This document shows positions 1 to 6,685 of a DNA stretch of 8,272 bases, piece after piece (position 1 is the first letter of the stretch; the number at the start of each line of letters is the position of its first letter). Both the position numbers and the translations under genes were made by a program. The stretch is from JAGLTZ01 sp964637695. GTDB lineage: Bacteria; Blakebacterota; Blakebacteria; Blakebacterales; Blakebacteraceae. The DNA is taken from the NCBI GenBank assembly GCA_964637695.1, contig CAZWVF010000077.1, forward strand, positions 1 to 8,272. The letters run 5' to 3'. Below the pieces are notes generated by a model. That model did no database searches and was not told where the DNA came from. It saw only the letters and a program-made list of their open reading frames with translations.

Positions 1-1
1 G

Positions 2-1342
2 CTACATCCTCTCGACGATCGCTTCACCGAAACCGGAACAGGATACTTCGGTCACATCCTCACGGCCTTCACGCTTCATCAACCGGGCGAGGTCGTACGT
101 TACATGCCCGTCAAGAATGGACTGCTGCATTCCCTTGATGATCAGGTCACCTGCTTCATTCCAGCCCATATGGTTCAGCATCATCACTGCAGAAAGGATC
201 AGCGAACCAGGGTTCACCTTGTCCATACCGGTGTACTTGGGTGCCGTGCCGTGAGTGGCCTCGAATAGTGCCACGTCGTCTGATATGTTCGCACCAGGCC
301 CGAGCCCCAGACCGCCGACGAGTGCAATCGCCGCATCTGAAAGATAGTCACCATTCAGGTTGGGAAGGCACATTACGCTGTATTCATCCGGTCTCGTCTG
401 AATCTGCTGGAAGATAGAGTCGGCGATTCTGTCCTTCACCAGCAGTTTGCCATCCGGCATGTTCCCATCCATTTCATCCCAGAGGACCTTCTCTGTGACG
501 ATCTTGTCGCCGAATTCCTCTTCAGCAAGTTCGTATCCCCACTTGGTGAAGGATCCTTCGGTGAACTTCATGATGTTGCCCTTGTGAACAAAGGTCAGCG
601 ACGGCAGGTCGTGATCGAGCGCCCATTTGATAGCCATTCGGGCGATCCTCCTGGTCCCTGTCATTGAAATGGGCTTCACGCCGATCCCTGAGTCAGGAAG
701 GATCTCCCGCCCCGTCTTCTCCTTTATCAGTTCGATAATGGCCATTGCCGTATCACTGCCGGCTTCGAAGTCGTGTCCGGCGTAAACATCCTCGGTATTC
801 TCACGGAAAAGGATGAAGTTAACCTTGTCGGCGTACTTGTTCGGGCTCGGTACGCCTTCGAAGTATCGGATGGGACGCACGCAGGCAAACAGATCCAGGT
901 GCTGGCGGAGGTTTACGTTTATCGAGCGGAAACGGGGAGCAACGCCGTCATCCCTGCCGCACTTGTCACAGGTGCCCTCATGGTACTGCTGATGGGCACA
1001 ATATAGACAAACGTGGGTCTCTTCACCGATCGGTGTGGTGAACGGACCCTTGATGGCGATCCGCAGGTAGCGGATGGCATCGACCGTCTCCTGAGGGAAT
1101 ACTTCACCATAGTGGTGGAGACCCTCCAGACCTGAGTAAAGCGGACACCAGGCGATCTTGCGTGTTCCGTCGTAGGCCTTTTCAACAGAACTGTTTACGA
1201 CATTGAACATCGCCGGTGTTATGTCCAGCCCGATACCATCACCGCGCAGGTAACCGATGATCGGGTTGTCACCGATGATAAACTTACCATCCTGATAATC
1301 GATGAGATCCCCCTCGGGAATCTTGACTTCCTTGAATTCCAT
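2..1342 (-). CDS. icd: NADP-dependent isocitrate dehydrogenase with a Cys4 insertion
   Basis: This enzyme oxidatively decarboxylates isocitrate to 2-oxoglutarate in the cytoplasmic TCA cycle. The 446-residue protein aligns by eye along its whole length with E. coli Icd (416 residues). Visible landmarks are the substrate loop RSINVNLR (139-146), FRENTEDVYAG (179-189), VHKGNIMKFTEG (252-263), the metal-binding Asp pair in NLNGDYLSD (D332, D336) and HGTAPKY (364-370). K369, Y370, Y416 and R420 match the E. coli NADP-selecting residues K344, Y345, Y391 and R395, so NADP use is expected. Residues 107-138 replace only about three residues in E. coli and contain CLYC and CDKC (C112, C115, C125, C128). 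The ATG at 1342 is chosen because AAGGA sits 8 bases upstream and MEFKEV matches the family N-terminus. An in-frame ATG at 1387 would add 15 atypical residues. The stop is inside the window at 2-4. Confidence 0.97.
   Translation of the reverse strand: MEFKEVKIPEGDLIDYQDGKFIIGDNPIIGYLRGDGIGLDITPAMFNVVNSSVEKAYDGTRKIAWCPLYSGLEGLHHYGEVFPQETVDAIRYLRIAIKGPFTTPIGEETHVCLYCAHQQYHEGTCDKCGRDDGVAPRFRSINVNLRQHLDLFACVRPIRYFEGVPSPNKYADKVNFILFRENTEDVYAGHDFEAGSDTAMAIIELIKEKTGREILPDSGIGVKPISMTGTRRIARMAIKWALDHDLPSLTFVHKGNIMKFTEGSFTKWGYELAEEEFGDKIVTEKVLWDEMDGNMPDGKLLVKDRIADSIFQQIQTRPDEYSVMCLPNLNGDYLSDAAIALVGGLGLGPGANISDDVALFEATHGTAPKYTGMDKVNPGSLILSAVMMLNHMGWNEAGDLIIKGMQQSILDGHVTYDLARLMKREGREDVTEVSCSGFGEAIVERM
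929..1024 (-). other. Cys4 zinc-knuckle-like insertion inside Icd
   Basis: This stretch encodes residues 107-138 of the isocitrate dehydrogenase. It lies between TPIG and the RS of the substrate loop, where E. coli Icd has only three residues. It holds two CxxC pairs nine residues apart (C112/C115 and C125/C128) together with several His residues (H110, H117, H121). Four cysteines in this spacing are the usual signature of a structural zinc site; zinc binding itself is inferred. The reading frame is uninterrupted and core motifs on both sides are intact, so this is a built-in loop and not a frameshift artefact. Confidence 0.8.
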
Positions 1343-1451
1343 AGTGCCGTTCCTTTTATGTTTATGCGGGATAGGTGGGGCTGCCATGCAACATATAAAA
1401 AGAGGGGCCCAGAAACAAGAGTTGCGGCTCTGGAAGTACAGTTAAGAAGTG

Positions 1452-1479
1452 ATTATATCGTGTAAGGTACCTGTGTCAG
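1452..1479 (-). promoter_or_regulatory. Sigma70-type promoter for icd with overlapping palindrome
   Basis: Read on the minus strand, a -35 box CTGACA (1479-1474, 5 of 6 consensus) is followed by a 16-base spacer and a perfect -10 box TATAAT (1457-1452). Initiation near 1445 would leave a leader of about 100 bases before the icd ATG. The -35 box sits inside a perfect inverted repeat, ACCTG-N3-CAGGT (1469-1481), which could be an operator. The promoter starts only 2 bases past the stop of the upstream PPC gene, so icd probably has its own transcript. The box match is direct; activity is inferred. Confidence 0.7.
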
Positions 1480-1480
1480 G

Positions 1481-3085
1481 TTATCTTGACGAGACAGCTA
1501 TCGAATACTCGGCTCCCGACATCGGATTATCATCGAACTGGGTGATCCTGACGAAGTAAGTTCCAGGCTGCAGGAACCTCTCAATCCTGGCGTTGCCGCC
1601 ATCACCGCTGTCGTCATCCTCTGCAATCATGTTCTCATCCCGATCGAACAGGATCATAACCGTGTCTGTATCACCCCCGGTTTCAACCGTAACTGTTCTG
1701 CCCGACGATATTGAGAACCTGACCCAGTCAACATCCTCTCCCGGAACGAAAGTGTGCCTCTGTTCTTCCTCATCGACCGCAATGGCTGCAGCATTTTCAA
1801 TGGTATCGTCAGGTTCGTACTGATCGCGGACAACCTGTTCAATAAAGACCCGGATCATGTAGGAACCTGAGTCGCTGTCATCGTAGTGCCTGACCCGCAG
1901 ATAGAACCTGCCCCCTTCACCTGCCATCATCCCGATTCCGGCATTCGCATCGTCACCGCCATCATCATCACTCAGGATCAGATCACCGTTCCGGTCGAAC
2001 ATATCCAGATAGGTATCCATGTTACCGCCTGTTTCGACTACCAGCAGAACGTCTTGACTGCCGGATGCCGGTACATCTATGAAATACCAGTCAGCATCAC
2101 CGATCGGTACCAGTGTGCTGGAAAGCCAATCTTCATTGATTTCGAGAGCATTGGCATCCTCAAGACGGTCATTTGGCTCCAGCGCGTCTTCCTCGTAAAT
2201 CTCTATTTCAGAGGCGATTGCATACGAACCGGTAGTCGACTCGTCGTATCCCCTGACCTTGATCCAGAATCTTTGCCCGGCCGCCGCGGGGAAGCCGACC
2301 CAGGCGTTTTGATCATCGCCGTCATCATTTTCTGTCAGAGACATGTTCTGATCATCGGGACCGTAGACCTCTATGTATGTATCGGTTGAACCCGCTGTGT
2401 ATACGTTGATGAAGCCGGAACCCTCTATTTCATCTACCTGCAGCAGGAACCAGTCCTCATCTCCGGTGGGCATTATCGAGTTGCCGCTCGAAGTTTCCCC
2501 GGGTACCAGTCTTCTCGGCTGATCGATGCTGTCGGGCTCAAAGGGATCCCAACCCTCTTCTCCAGCAGTCCTGATGGTACGCAGGAGGTCACGGGCGGCA
2601 CTTGAGATGGTAAAGGAGAGTTCGGTGCCTCCTACAACGGTGAAATCCGGCAATTGAATCAACTGCAGTATGGCATGAAGATCCCCTTGTGTGAGGTAGA
2701 GCTTGCCATTGAGGACGAGATCCGGTGCGAGGATGCCCTCTGTCAGCACCCCTCCGGGAAGTAGAAGATTGGACCTTCTCATCGCCTCAAGATGCTGGCC
2801 GGCAAACACCCTGATCCTGGAATCCCCCTCGTTGGCCAGTCGTGAAGTAAGAACCATGGCGAAAAGTTCACCCATCTGTGTTTCGGCCCCTGCTGTCTGC
2901 AGGCCCTCGACTCCGATAACAATTGGTGTATCCACCCGCCGGGGAATGTTGCTGCGAACCAGCGAAACGGCCTCGTCGACCATCGCGATTACTTCTGCCG
3001 GAATCGGCGGCGCCTGCTGCGCAGAAACATGTGAACAGGGAAGCAGCAGGACCAGAATCATCAACAGGGGGAATAATTTCTTCAT
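1481..3085 (-). CDS. Secreted protein with CsgG/FlgO-like N-domain and three PPC repeats
   Basis: The 534-residue protein starts with a Sec signal peptide (KK, then a Leu-rich core, likely cleavage after VSA at 22). Residues about 50-170 (PIVIGVEG, GELFAMVLTSRLAN, then RVFAG and LEAMRRS) resemble the CsgG/FlgO/TolB-N type fold that recurs in envelope proteins; this assignment is by pattern and tentative. Three pre-peptidase C-terminal (PPC) type beta-sandwich repeats follow at about 179-292, 299-414 and 420-532. Each opens with an E-P-(D/N)-(D/S) motif, has a central D-W-(F/Y/V) motif, and carries a DTY or DTV strand followed by a very acidic loop (for example SDDDGGDDANAG). No protease or other catalytic domain is attached, so the repeats probably serve binding or display at the cell surface. 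AAGGAGGT lies 11 bases before the ATG. The gene follows the TlpA-like gene after 68 bases, probably in one operon. Confidence 0.87.
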   Translation of the reverse strand: MKKLFPLLMILVLLLPCSHVSAQQAPPIPAEVIAMVDEAVSLVRSNIPRRVDTPIVIGVEGLQTAGAETQMGELFAMVLTSRLANEGDSRIRVFAGQHLEAMRRSNLLLPGGVLTEGILAPDLVLNGKLYLTQGDLHAILQLIQLPDFTVVGGTELSFTISSAARDLLRTIRTAGEEGWDPFEPDSIDQPRRLVPGETSSGNSIMPTGDEDWFLLQVDEIEGSGFINVYTAGSTDTYIEVYGPDDQNMSLTENDDGDDQNAWVGFPAAAGQRFWIKVRGYDESTTGSYAIASEIEIYEEDALEPNDRLEDANALEINEDWLSSTLVPIGDADWYFIDVPASGSQDVLLVVETGGNMDTYLDMFDRNGDLILSDDDGGDDANAGIGMMAGEGGRFYLRVRHYDDSDSGSYMIRVFIEQVVRDQYEPDDTIENAAAIAVDEEEQRHTFVPGEDVDWVRFSISSGRTVTVETGGDTDTVMILFDRDENMIAEDDDSGDGGNARIERFLQPGTYFVRITQFDDNPMSGAEYSIAVSSR

Positions 3086-3153
3086 CGTATCTTTCTACCT
3101 CCTTCTCTCGCCGCTCAGCATATCACGTTCAGATCGATAGAGACAGCCGCCGG

Positions 3154-4467
3154 TTATTTCCTCTCAGCCTCTTCGATCAGTTCCCTGACTGCCGACTTCA
3201 GAGCGTCACCCCGGACATTCGTGTACCGTATCATGCCGTCGCTGTCCAGCAGCAGGGTTGCCGGAATTGAGTTTATCCGGTACTGGTCCGAAACAGTGTT
3301 ACTCCAGTAGAGACCGTCATAAGTGCTGGACCACGGCATGTTGTTTTCATCCATGAACTCTCTTACCTGTTCGCGGGTCTTCTGAAAATCCTTCGGCTGC
3401 TCAGAATCTGGTGCCTGATCAAGGCTAATCCCCAGCACCCCCAGTCCCCTTTCGCCGTACTCTTCGTAGACGGCTATGACGTTCGGAAGTTCTGCGATAC
3501 ACGGTCCGCACCAGGTGGCCCAGAAGTCGAGGAGTACCACTTTATGTTCCTTCAGGAAGGCGCTGAGGCTGATCTCATTCCCGCGGCAATCGGCCTGACT
3601 GAATTCGGGGGCTTTATATCCAACAGCGATGTAAACCTTCGGTTCAACTTCTTCATCGGAGCGCCGGAATGTGATCCGATCACCCATTGGTGAAACATCA
3701 GCGATTGTGTAACTCCTCCCTTTGGCATTGAAGGGTTCTCCGAGTCTGTAGTGTTCGGGTGAATCTGAACTTGTCAGCAGCTCACCATCCTGATCGAGAT
3801 CAATCGTCAGGCTGATGAAACGTGGATTAAGAGTATCCACTCCGGCCTCATTCATATTGAAAATGCCGTCATTGTTGTTTTCTGTGATACCGATTTTATA
3901 GGCCTGACCTGCCAGCGTTACTTCACCCACCCTTGAGAAATCACGCGCATAGAGCACACCACGGTTGGTCGGATCCTCACCGTTGAAGAAATAGAAGAAG
4001 AACTGCAGCGGAATCTCTTCGATCTCACCGTTCATCTCATATGGAACGTTGAGTGTCTTCTGCACCGTATTTGTTCTTTCGGAGAGACGGTCCCACTCCC
4101 CGGTTCCGTCATCTGAAAGGTCTTCGTTGTTGTTCAGGTCGAGATAGAACAGTGAACCATTATCCTCGAACTGATCGAGAACATAGGTGAATACGTTATC
4201 CGGACCGTTGCCGATCGTGTACGTCCCGTAATATGGAGTGCCCCTGTAGTCGGGTTCCGAGATGAGTTCCTCAGATGGTTCGGTTGCGGCTGAACTGCGT
4301 GAAGGCATGTAATAGGATGCGGCGGACTGGTATCCCTCCACTACCTCCAGCTCACCGGATTCCCATGTTCCACCTGAACATGCCGATAGAAGTGCCGGCA
4401 CTGGAATCAAAAAGAGGATGGTGGTGAACACAGGGAACCGGTTGCGGAAACGGCTGAGTTGGAACAT
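3154..4467 (-). CDS. TlpA-like thioredoxin-fold lipoprotein
   Basis: This is a predicted membrane-anchored thiol-disulfide oxidoreductase acting outside the cytoplasm. The 437-residue protein has a lipoprotein signal peptide with lipobox LSAC, so Cys30 should be lipidated. The C-terminal AhpC/TSA/TlpA domain (about 284-435) has the redox motif WCGPC (319-323), preceded by the strand VVLLDFWAT, and the cis-proline loop SIPATLLLD (P402). The middle region (about 75-280) is a beta-rich extension with three Asp/Asn-rich loops: DLNNNEDLSDD (110-120), ENNNDGIFNMNE (196-207) and DLDQDGELLTSSD (223-235). The last one fits a DxDxDG calcium loop. Such extensions occur in TlpA-type proteins of several environmental phyla; calcium binding is inferred. 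The ATG at 4467 has AAGGAG 9 bases upstream. It is the first gene of a probable two-gene operon with the PPC protein. Its redox substrate is unknown. Confidence 0.92.
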   Translation of the reverse strand: MFQLSRFRNRFPVFTTILFLIPVPALLSACSGGTWESGELEVVEGYQSAASYYMPSRSSAATEPSEELISEPDYRGTPYYGTYTIGNGPDNVFTYVLDQFEDNGSLFYLDLNNNEDLSDDGTGEWDRLSERTNTVQKTLNVPYEMNGEIEEIPLQFFFYFFNGEDPTNRGVLYARDFSRVGEVTLAGQAYKIGITENNNDGIFNMNEAGVDTLNPRFISLTIDLDQDGELLTSSDSPEHYRLGEPFNAKGRSYTIADVSPMGDRITFRRSDEEVEPKVYIAVGYKAPEFSQADCRGNEISLSAFLKEHKVVLLDFWATWCGPCIAELPNVIAVYEEYGERGLGVLGISLDQAPDSEQPKDFQKTREQVREFMDENNMPWSSTYDGLYWSNTVSDQYRINSIPATLLLDSDGMIRYTNVRGDALKSAVRELIEEAERK

Positions 4468-4611
4468 GGATTTCTGCTCCTTGATTTATGTAATCACCGC
4501 GATTGTATACGCGATTGAGGATTGGTACACTTGCCAGCCATAATAGGTTAAACTTGATCTCCAGGTAAGGGAATCCGTTTCCTCAAACACTGCTGAACGG
4601 AACAGTGGATA
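4468..4611. promoter_or_regulatory. Divergent intergenic region with promoters and CGCGATTG direct repeat
   Basis: This region separates the minus-strand TlpA-like gene from the plus-strand receiver-domain gene. On the plus strand, TTGAGG (4515-4520), an 18-base spacer and CATAAT (4539-4544) make a plausible promoter for the receiver gene. On the minus strand the same AT-rich spot gives TATTAT (4545-4540) with a poor -35 (TTACCT) for the lipoprotein gene. A perfect 8-base direct repeat, CGCGATTG, occurs at 4498-4505 and 4510-4517, with a 12-base period, and touches the plus-strand -35. It could be a regulator site shared by both genes. All promoter calls here are weak pattern matches. Confidence 0.4.
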
Positions 4612-5319
4612 GTGGCTGCTGACCTACGAGAAGAGCACAACGGCTCGATAATCCTCATAGTGGATGATGTTCCGGAGAACACCGAGTTCCTGGAGATGAT
4701 GCTGGACGAGCTGGGATATCAGCCCCGAAGTGCAAATTCTGGAAAAGAGGCGCTGCAGATGGTCGAGGAGGAGAAACCGGACCTGATTCTGCTCGATATC
4801 CAGATGCCTGAAATGGATGGTTATGAAGTCTGCGAGCAATTAAGGGATAACCCCGAAACAACCCGCATTCCCGTGATTATGGCTACAGGTCAGGTTGTGG
4901 ATGCTCGGGAAAAAGTGAAGGGTCTGCGCAGCGGTGCCAGCGATTACCTCATGAAGCCCGTTGAACGCGATGAACTGATCGCGCGCATTGAGACACAGTT
5001 ACGTCTGAAAGAACTTGAGGATCAGAGAGTACTACATGAGAAGCGGATACTACTCGATCAATTAGTCACCACTCTGCAGCACGAAATTATCAATCCTCTT
5101 TCCGGAATCCTCGGGTACTCCGAATTGATGTTGAAGCAGATGCATAAAAGACAGCTAAAGCCTGAGGAGATCGAGAAGGCACTGGAGACCATACATTCGA
5201 GTAGCGAACGCATACAGGATGTGATGGAGAAACTGAAGAGCATAACCAGTTTCAATGAGAATCAGCGCACCGACGGTGCGACCATGATCGACCTGCATCA
5301 GGACGACAGTGAAGGATGA
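4612..5319 (+). CDS. Response-regulator receiver fused to HisKA-like dimerization domain, no ATPase domain
   Basis: The 235-residue cytoplasmic signalling protein begins with a receiver domain (about 12-130): acidic pair D18/D19, phospho-acceptor D62 in LLDIQMPEMDG, T92 and K115 in YLMKPV. A charged helical linker (about 121-150) leads to a HisKA-like segment with the H-box LQHEIINPLSGI (His157) and a second helix ending near 210. The protein then stops, without the N, G1 or G2 boxes of a HATPase domain, so it cannot be a kinase by itself. It may be phosphorylated on D62 or serve as a phosphotransfer or dimerization partner for another kinase. From memory, similar short proteins ending near an MIDL motif (here TMIDL, 224-228) occur in other bacteria, so truncation is not the obvious explanation. 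The start is GTG at 4612; an in-frame TGA at 4594 excludes a much longer form. The ribosome-binding site is weak. Confidence 0.9.
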   Translation: MAADLREEHNGSIILIVDDVPENTEFLEMMLDELGYQPRSANSGKEALQMVEEEKPDLILLDIQMPEMDGYEVCEQLRDNPETTRIPVIMATGQVVDAREKVKGLRSGASDYLMKPVERDELIARIETQLRLKELEDQRVLHEKRILLDQLVTTLQHEIINPLSGILGYSELMLKQMHKRQLKPEEIEKALETIHSSSERIQDVMEKLKSITSFNENQRTDGATMIDLHQDDSEG

Positions 5320-5344
5320 TCTCCATTCACCGGTGAGAATGATG

Positions 5345-5620
5345 TTATTTCTTTATCTTCAATGACATCCCGGCATCCAGAGTCATAGGCAGATCGAACT
5401 GGTCAGAAAATATCGCACCACTCATCTGACCCTTCATTTCGTACGTCAGGACGATCCCGGTGGCGGAATCGACATAGAGTGATCCTTCCAGGACCCCTGT
5501 CATTTTCAGATCTATCGGCATACCGCTCAATTTACCAGGCCCGCTGAAATCAACATTGCTGACTACATCCACCTGGAACACACCGCTCTCCGCCAAACTG
5601 GTCTCTTCGATACAGTGGTA
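5345..5620 (-). pseudogene. C-terminal remnant of an unidentified protein
   Basis: The frame ending with a stop at 5345 encodes a beta-strand-rich segment of about 90 residues with alternating hydrophobic positions (GKLSGMPIDLKMTG, SLYVDSATGIVLTYEMKG, GQMSGAI) and the ending SLKIKK. It looks like the C-terminal half of a secreted or envelope beta-sheet protein, of the kind where a strand reading (Y/F)-x-D-x-x-(T/S)-G precedes further strands. The family is not recognised. There is no signal peptide, and the only start is a TTG at 5596 with a poor ribosome-binding site. Upstream, this frame runs into DNA that codes the ADOP permease in another frame. The 5' boundary, about 5600-5620, is therefore set by a junction and is approximate. 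It is most likely the tail of a gene whose front was deleted. Confidence 0.5.
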
Positions 5621-6276
5621 CCTGGTACATCTTCTTCTGGAAGAAAAGTGCGCCCCATAAAGGGTCTGATCCCCAGGGCCGGGAAGATGTCGGAAGAGAA
5701 GACGTCACTCAGGACGGTTTCGGCCCCCTCGTCGGTTGCTATGCTGAAAGGAATGATATCGCTGGTCACACCAATAGCTGAGAAGATATCGGTGCCGTTC
5801 CTGATATCCTGATAATCGGGATATGAATTCCAGCGAGGCCTGCCGGTCCCGGGATCGTTCGTGTAAATACGGACTACCTCGGAAGGATTCTCGCAGTATA
5901 TCGGACGGATAAGCAGTGAGTTGACAATGCTGAAGATGGCTGTAGTGGCTCCGATACCCAATCCCATAATCACCACTGCAACTGCCGTAAATCCAGGGCT
6001 CGCTTTCAGATGACGGAAGGCATATTTAAGGTTCTGCGAAAAATCGAGCAGAAGCCTCATACCACGCTCGTCACGCATCTGTTCCTTGCGGCGCTCAACA
6101 CCTCCGAAATCCCGGAGTGCCGACCTGCGTGCCTCTGCCCTGTCCATTCCCCGGGTCAGATTCCTCTCTACAGCCTGGTCGATGTGGTACTGAAGCTCCT
6201 CTTCCATCTCGAGCTCCATCTCCCGCCTGCGCAGGATAGCCCTGACCCGCTGCCGGAAACTGAACCACCAGGCCAT
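5563..6276 (-). pseudogene. Truncated ADOP-type (MacB-like) ABC permease
   Basis: The first 221 residues match the N-terminus of acidobacterial duplicated orphan permeases, MacB/FtsX-type inner-membrane proteins of about 800 residues. Visible parts are the permease prefix domain (about 1-75: RRREMELEMEEELQYHID, then EARRSALRDFGG), the linker NLKYAFRHLKASPGFT, the first membrane helix (about 97-120: GLGIGATTAIFSIVNSLLIRP) and the start of the periplasmic domain ending in GRTFLPEEDVPGT. After residue about 221 the family sequence stops. A 16-residue out-of-frame tail follows, ending at the TAG at 5563. Roughly 570 residues and all remaining membrane helices are missing, so it cannot be a working permease. 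The ATG has GGAGG about 9 bases upstream, inside the last codons of the PadR gene, with only 4 bases between the genes. Translational coupling was therefore the ancestral arrangement. Confidence 0.87.
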
Positions 6277-6280
6277 CCGG

Positions 6281-6625
6281 TTATCCCTCCTGCCAGGTCA
6301 GGCGTACAACGCGATTGACAGCCGAAGAGACCTTTTCCCACTGCTCGACTTCTTTCGCGAGCTGCTTGCGGCCGGCAGAGGTCAGTTCGTAATAAAGGGC
6401 CCGCCGGTTATTGTCAGATCGGCGCCACTCAGAGGTTATCAAGCCCTTCCTTTTCAATCTCTGAAGCGCCGGGTAGAGGGAACCCTGGTTGATCTGGAAC
6501 ACACCCTGGGTGATCTGTTCTATGCGTACAGAAAGTCCCCAACCGTGCTGAGGCTCCTGGGCGAGGGTTTTCAAAACCATCATGTCGAGAGTCCCGAGAA
6601 GCAGATCCGATTTCGATTCGGGCAA
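6281..6625 (-). CDS. PadR family transcriptional regulator
   Basis: The 114-residue protein is a winged-helix repressor of the ADOP-associated PadR subgroup. The core KSDLLLGTLDMMVLKTLA is followed by HGWGLSVRIEQ, the recognition-helix motif QGSLYPALQRLKRKG, the wing with NNRRALYYELT and a C-terminal dimerization helix ending in VNRVVRLTWQEG. The TTG at 6625 is chosen because a perfect AGGAGG sits 6 bases upstream and the product then begins close to the family start (ESKSDLLLG). A GTG at 6652 in the same frame would give nine extra residues and would bury that ribosome-binding site in coding sequence. Regulators of this subgroup usually control the permease gene right behind them, here truncated. 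Two palindromes in the leader are likely autoregulatory operators. Confidence 0.93.
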   Translation of the reverse strand: MPESKSDLLLGTLDMMVLKTLAQEPQHGWGLSVRIEQITQGVFQINQGSLYPALQRLKRKGLITSEWRRSDNNRRALYYELTSAGRKQLAKEVEQWEKVSSAVNRVVRLTWQEG

Positions 6626-6657
6626 TGCAGACCTCCTTGAAATTTTCTTCACAGACC

Positions 6658-6672
6658 TTTAGACGATCTAAA
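6658..6672. promoter_or_regulatory. Palindromic operator, proximal copy (TTTAGA-N3-TCTAAA)
   Basis: TTTAGA CGA TCTAAA is a perfect 6-3-6 inverted repeat lying 33 bases upstream of the chosen padR start. A second copy differing only within the 3-base centre lies 35 bases further upstream, centre to centre. Paired near-identical palindromes before a PadR gene suggest binding by the PadR dimer and autoregulation. The palindromes are seen directly; the binding protein is inferred. Confidence 0.65.
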
Positions 6673-6685
6673 AGAAGGGAATGTT

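Noticed and set aside
1343..1387. A 15-residue N-terminal extension of Icd from an upstream ATG
   Set aside because: The ATG at 1342 has a good ribosome-binding site (AAGGA, 8 bases away) and matches the family start; the extension is Pro/His/Lys-rich and has no family counterpart.
1390..1436. Hairpin plus U-tract in the icd leader as a terminator or attenuator
   Set aside because: On the minus strand CCAGA pairs with TCTGG around a long loop, followed by CCCCTCTTTTT; the stem is only about five base pairs and lies downstream of the icd promoter, so support is too thin.
1886..2389. 167-residue open frame opposite the PPC gene
   Set aside because: It is antisense to well-conserved PPC repeats, without a ribosome-binding site or recognisable motifs.
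3022..3085. Cys17 of the PPC protein as a lipobox cysteine
   Set aside because: The preceding residues LLP do not fit a lipobox (Pro at -1), while VSA followed by QQ at 22/23 is a good signal peptidase I site.
5327..5336. TCACCGGTGA palindrome between convergent genes as a terminator
   Set aside because: It is a 10-base perfect palindrome with no loop room; at most three base pairs would form a stem with a CCGG loop, and the nearby T-rich tract does not directly follow.
5345..5596. An intact small gene starting at TTG 5596
   Set aside because: The product begins in the middle of a beta-sheet pattern, lacks a signal peptide and starts at the edge of a rearrangement junction; a C-terminal remnant is more likely.
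6626..6652. GTG start at 6652 for the PadR regulator
   Set aside because: It would place the perfect AGGAGG inside the coding region; the TTG at 6625 has ideal spacing and fits the family N-terminus.
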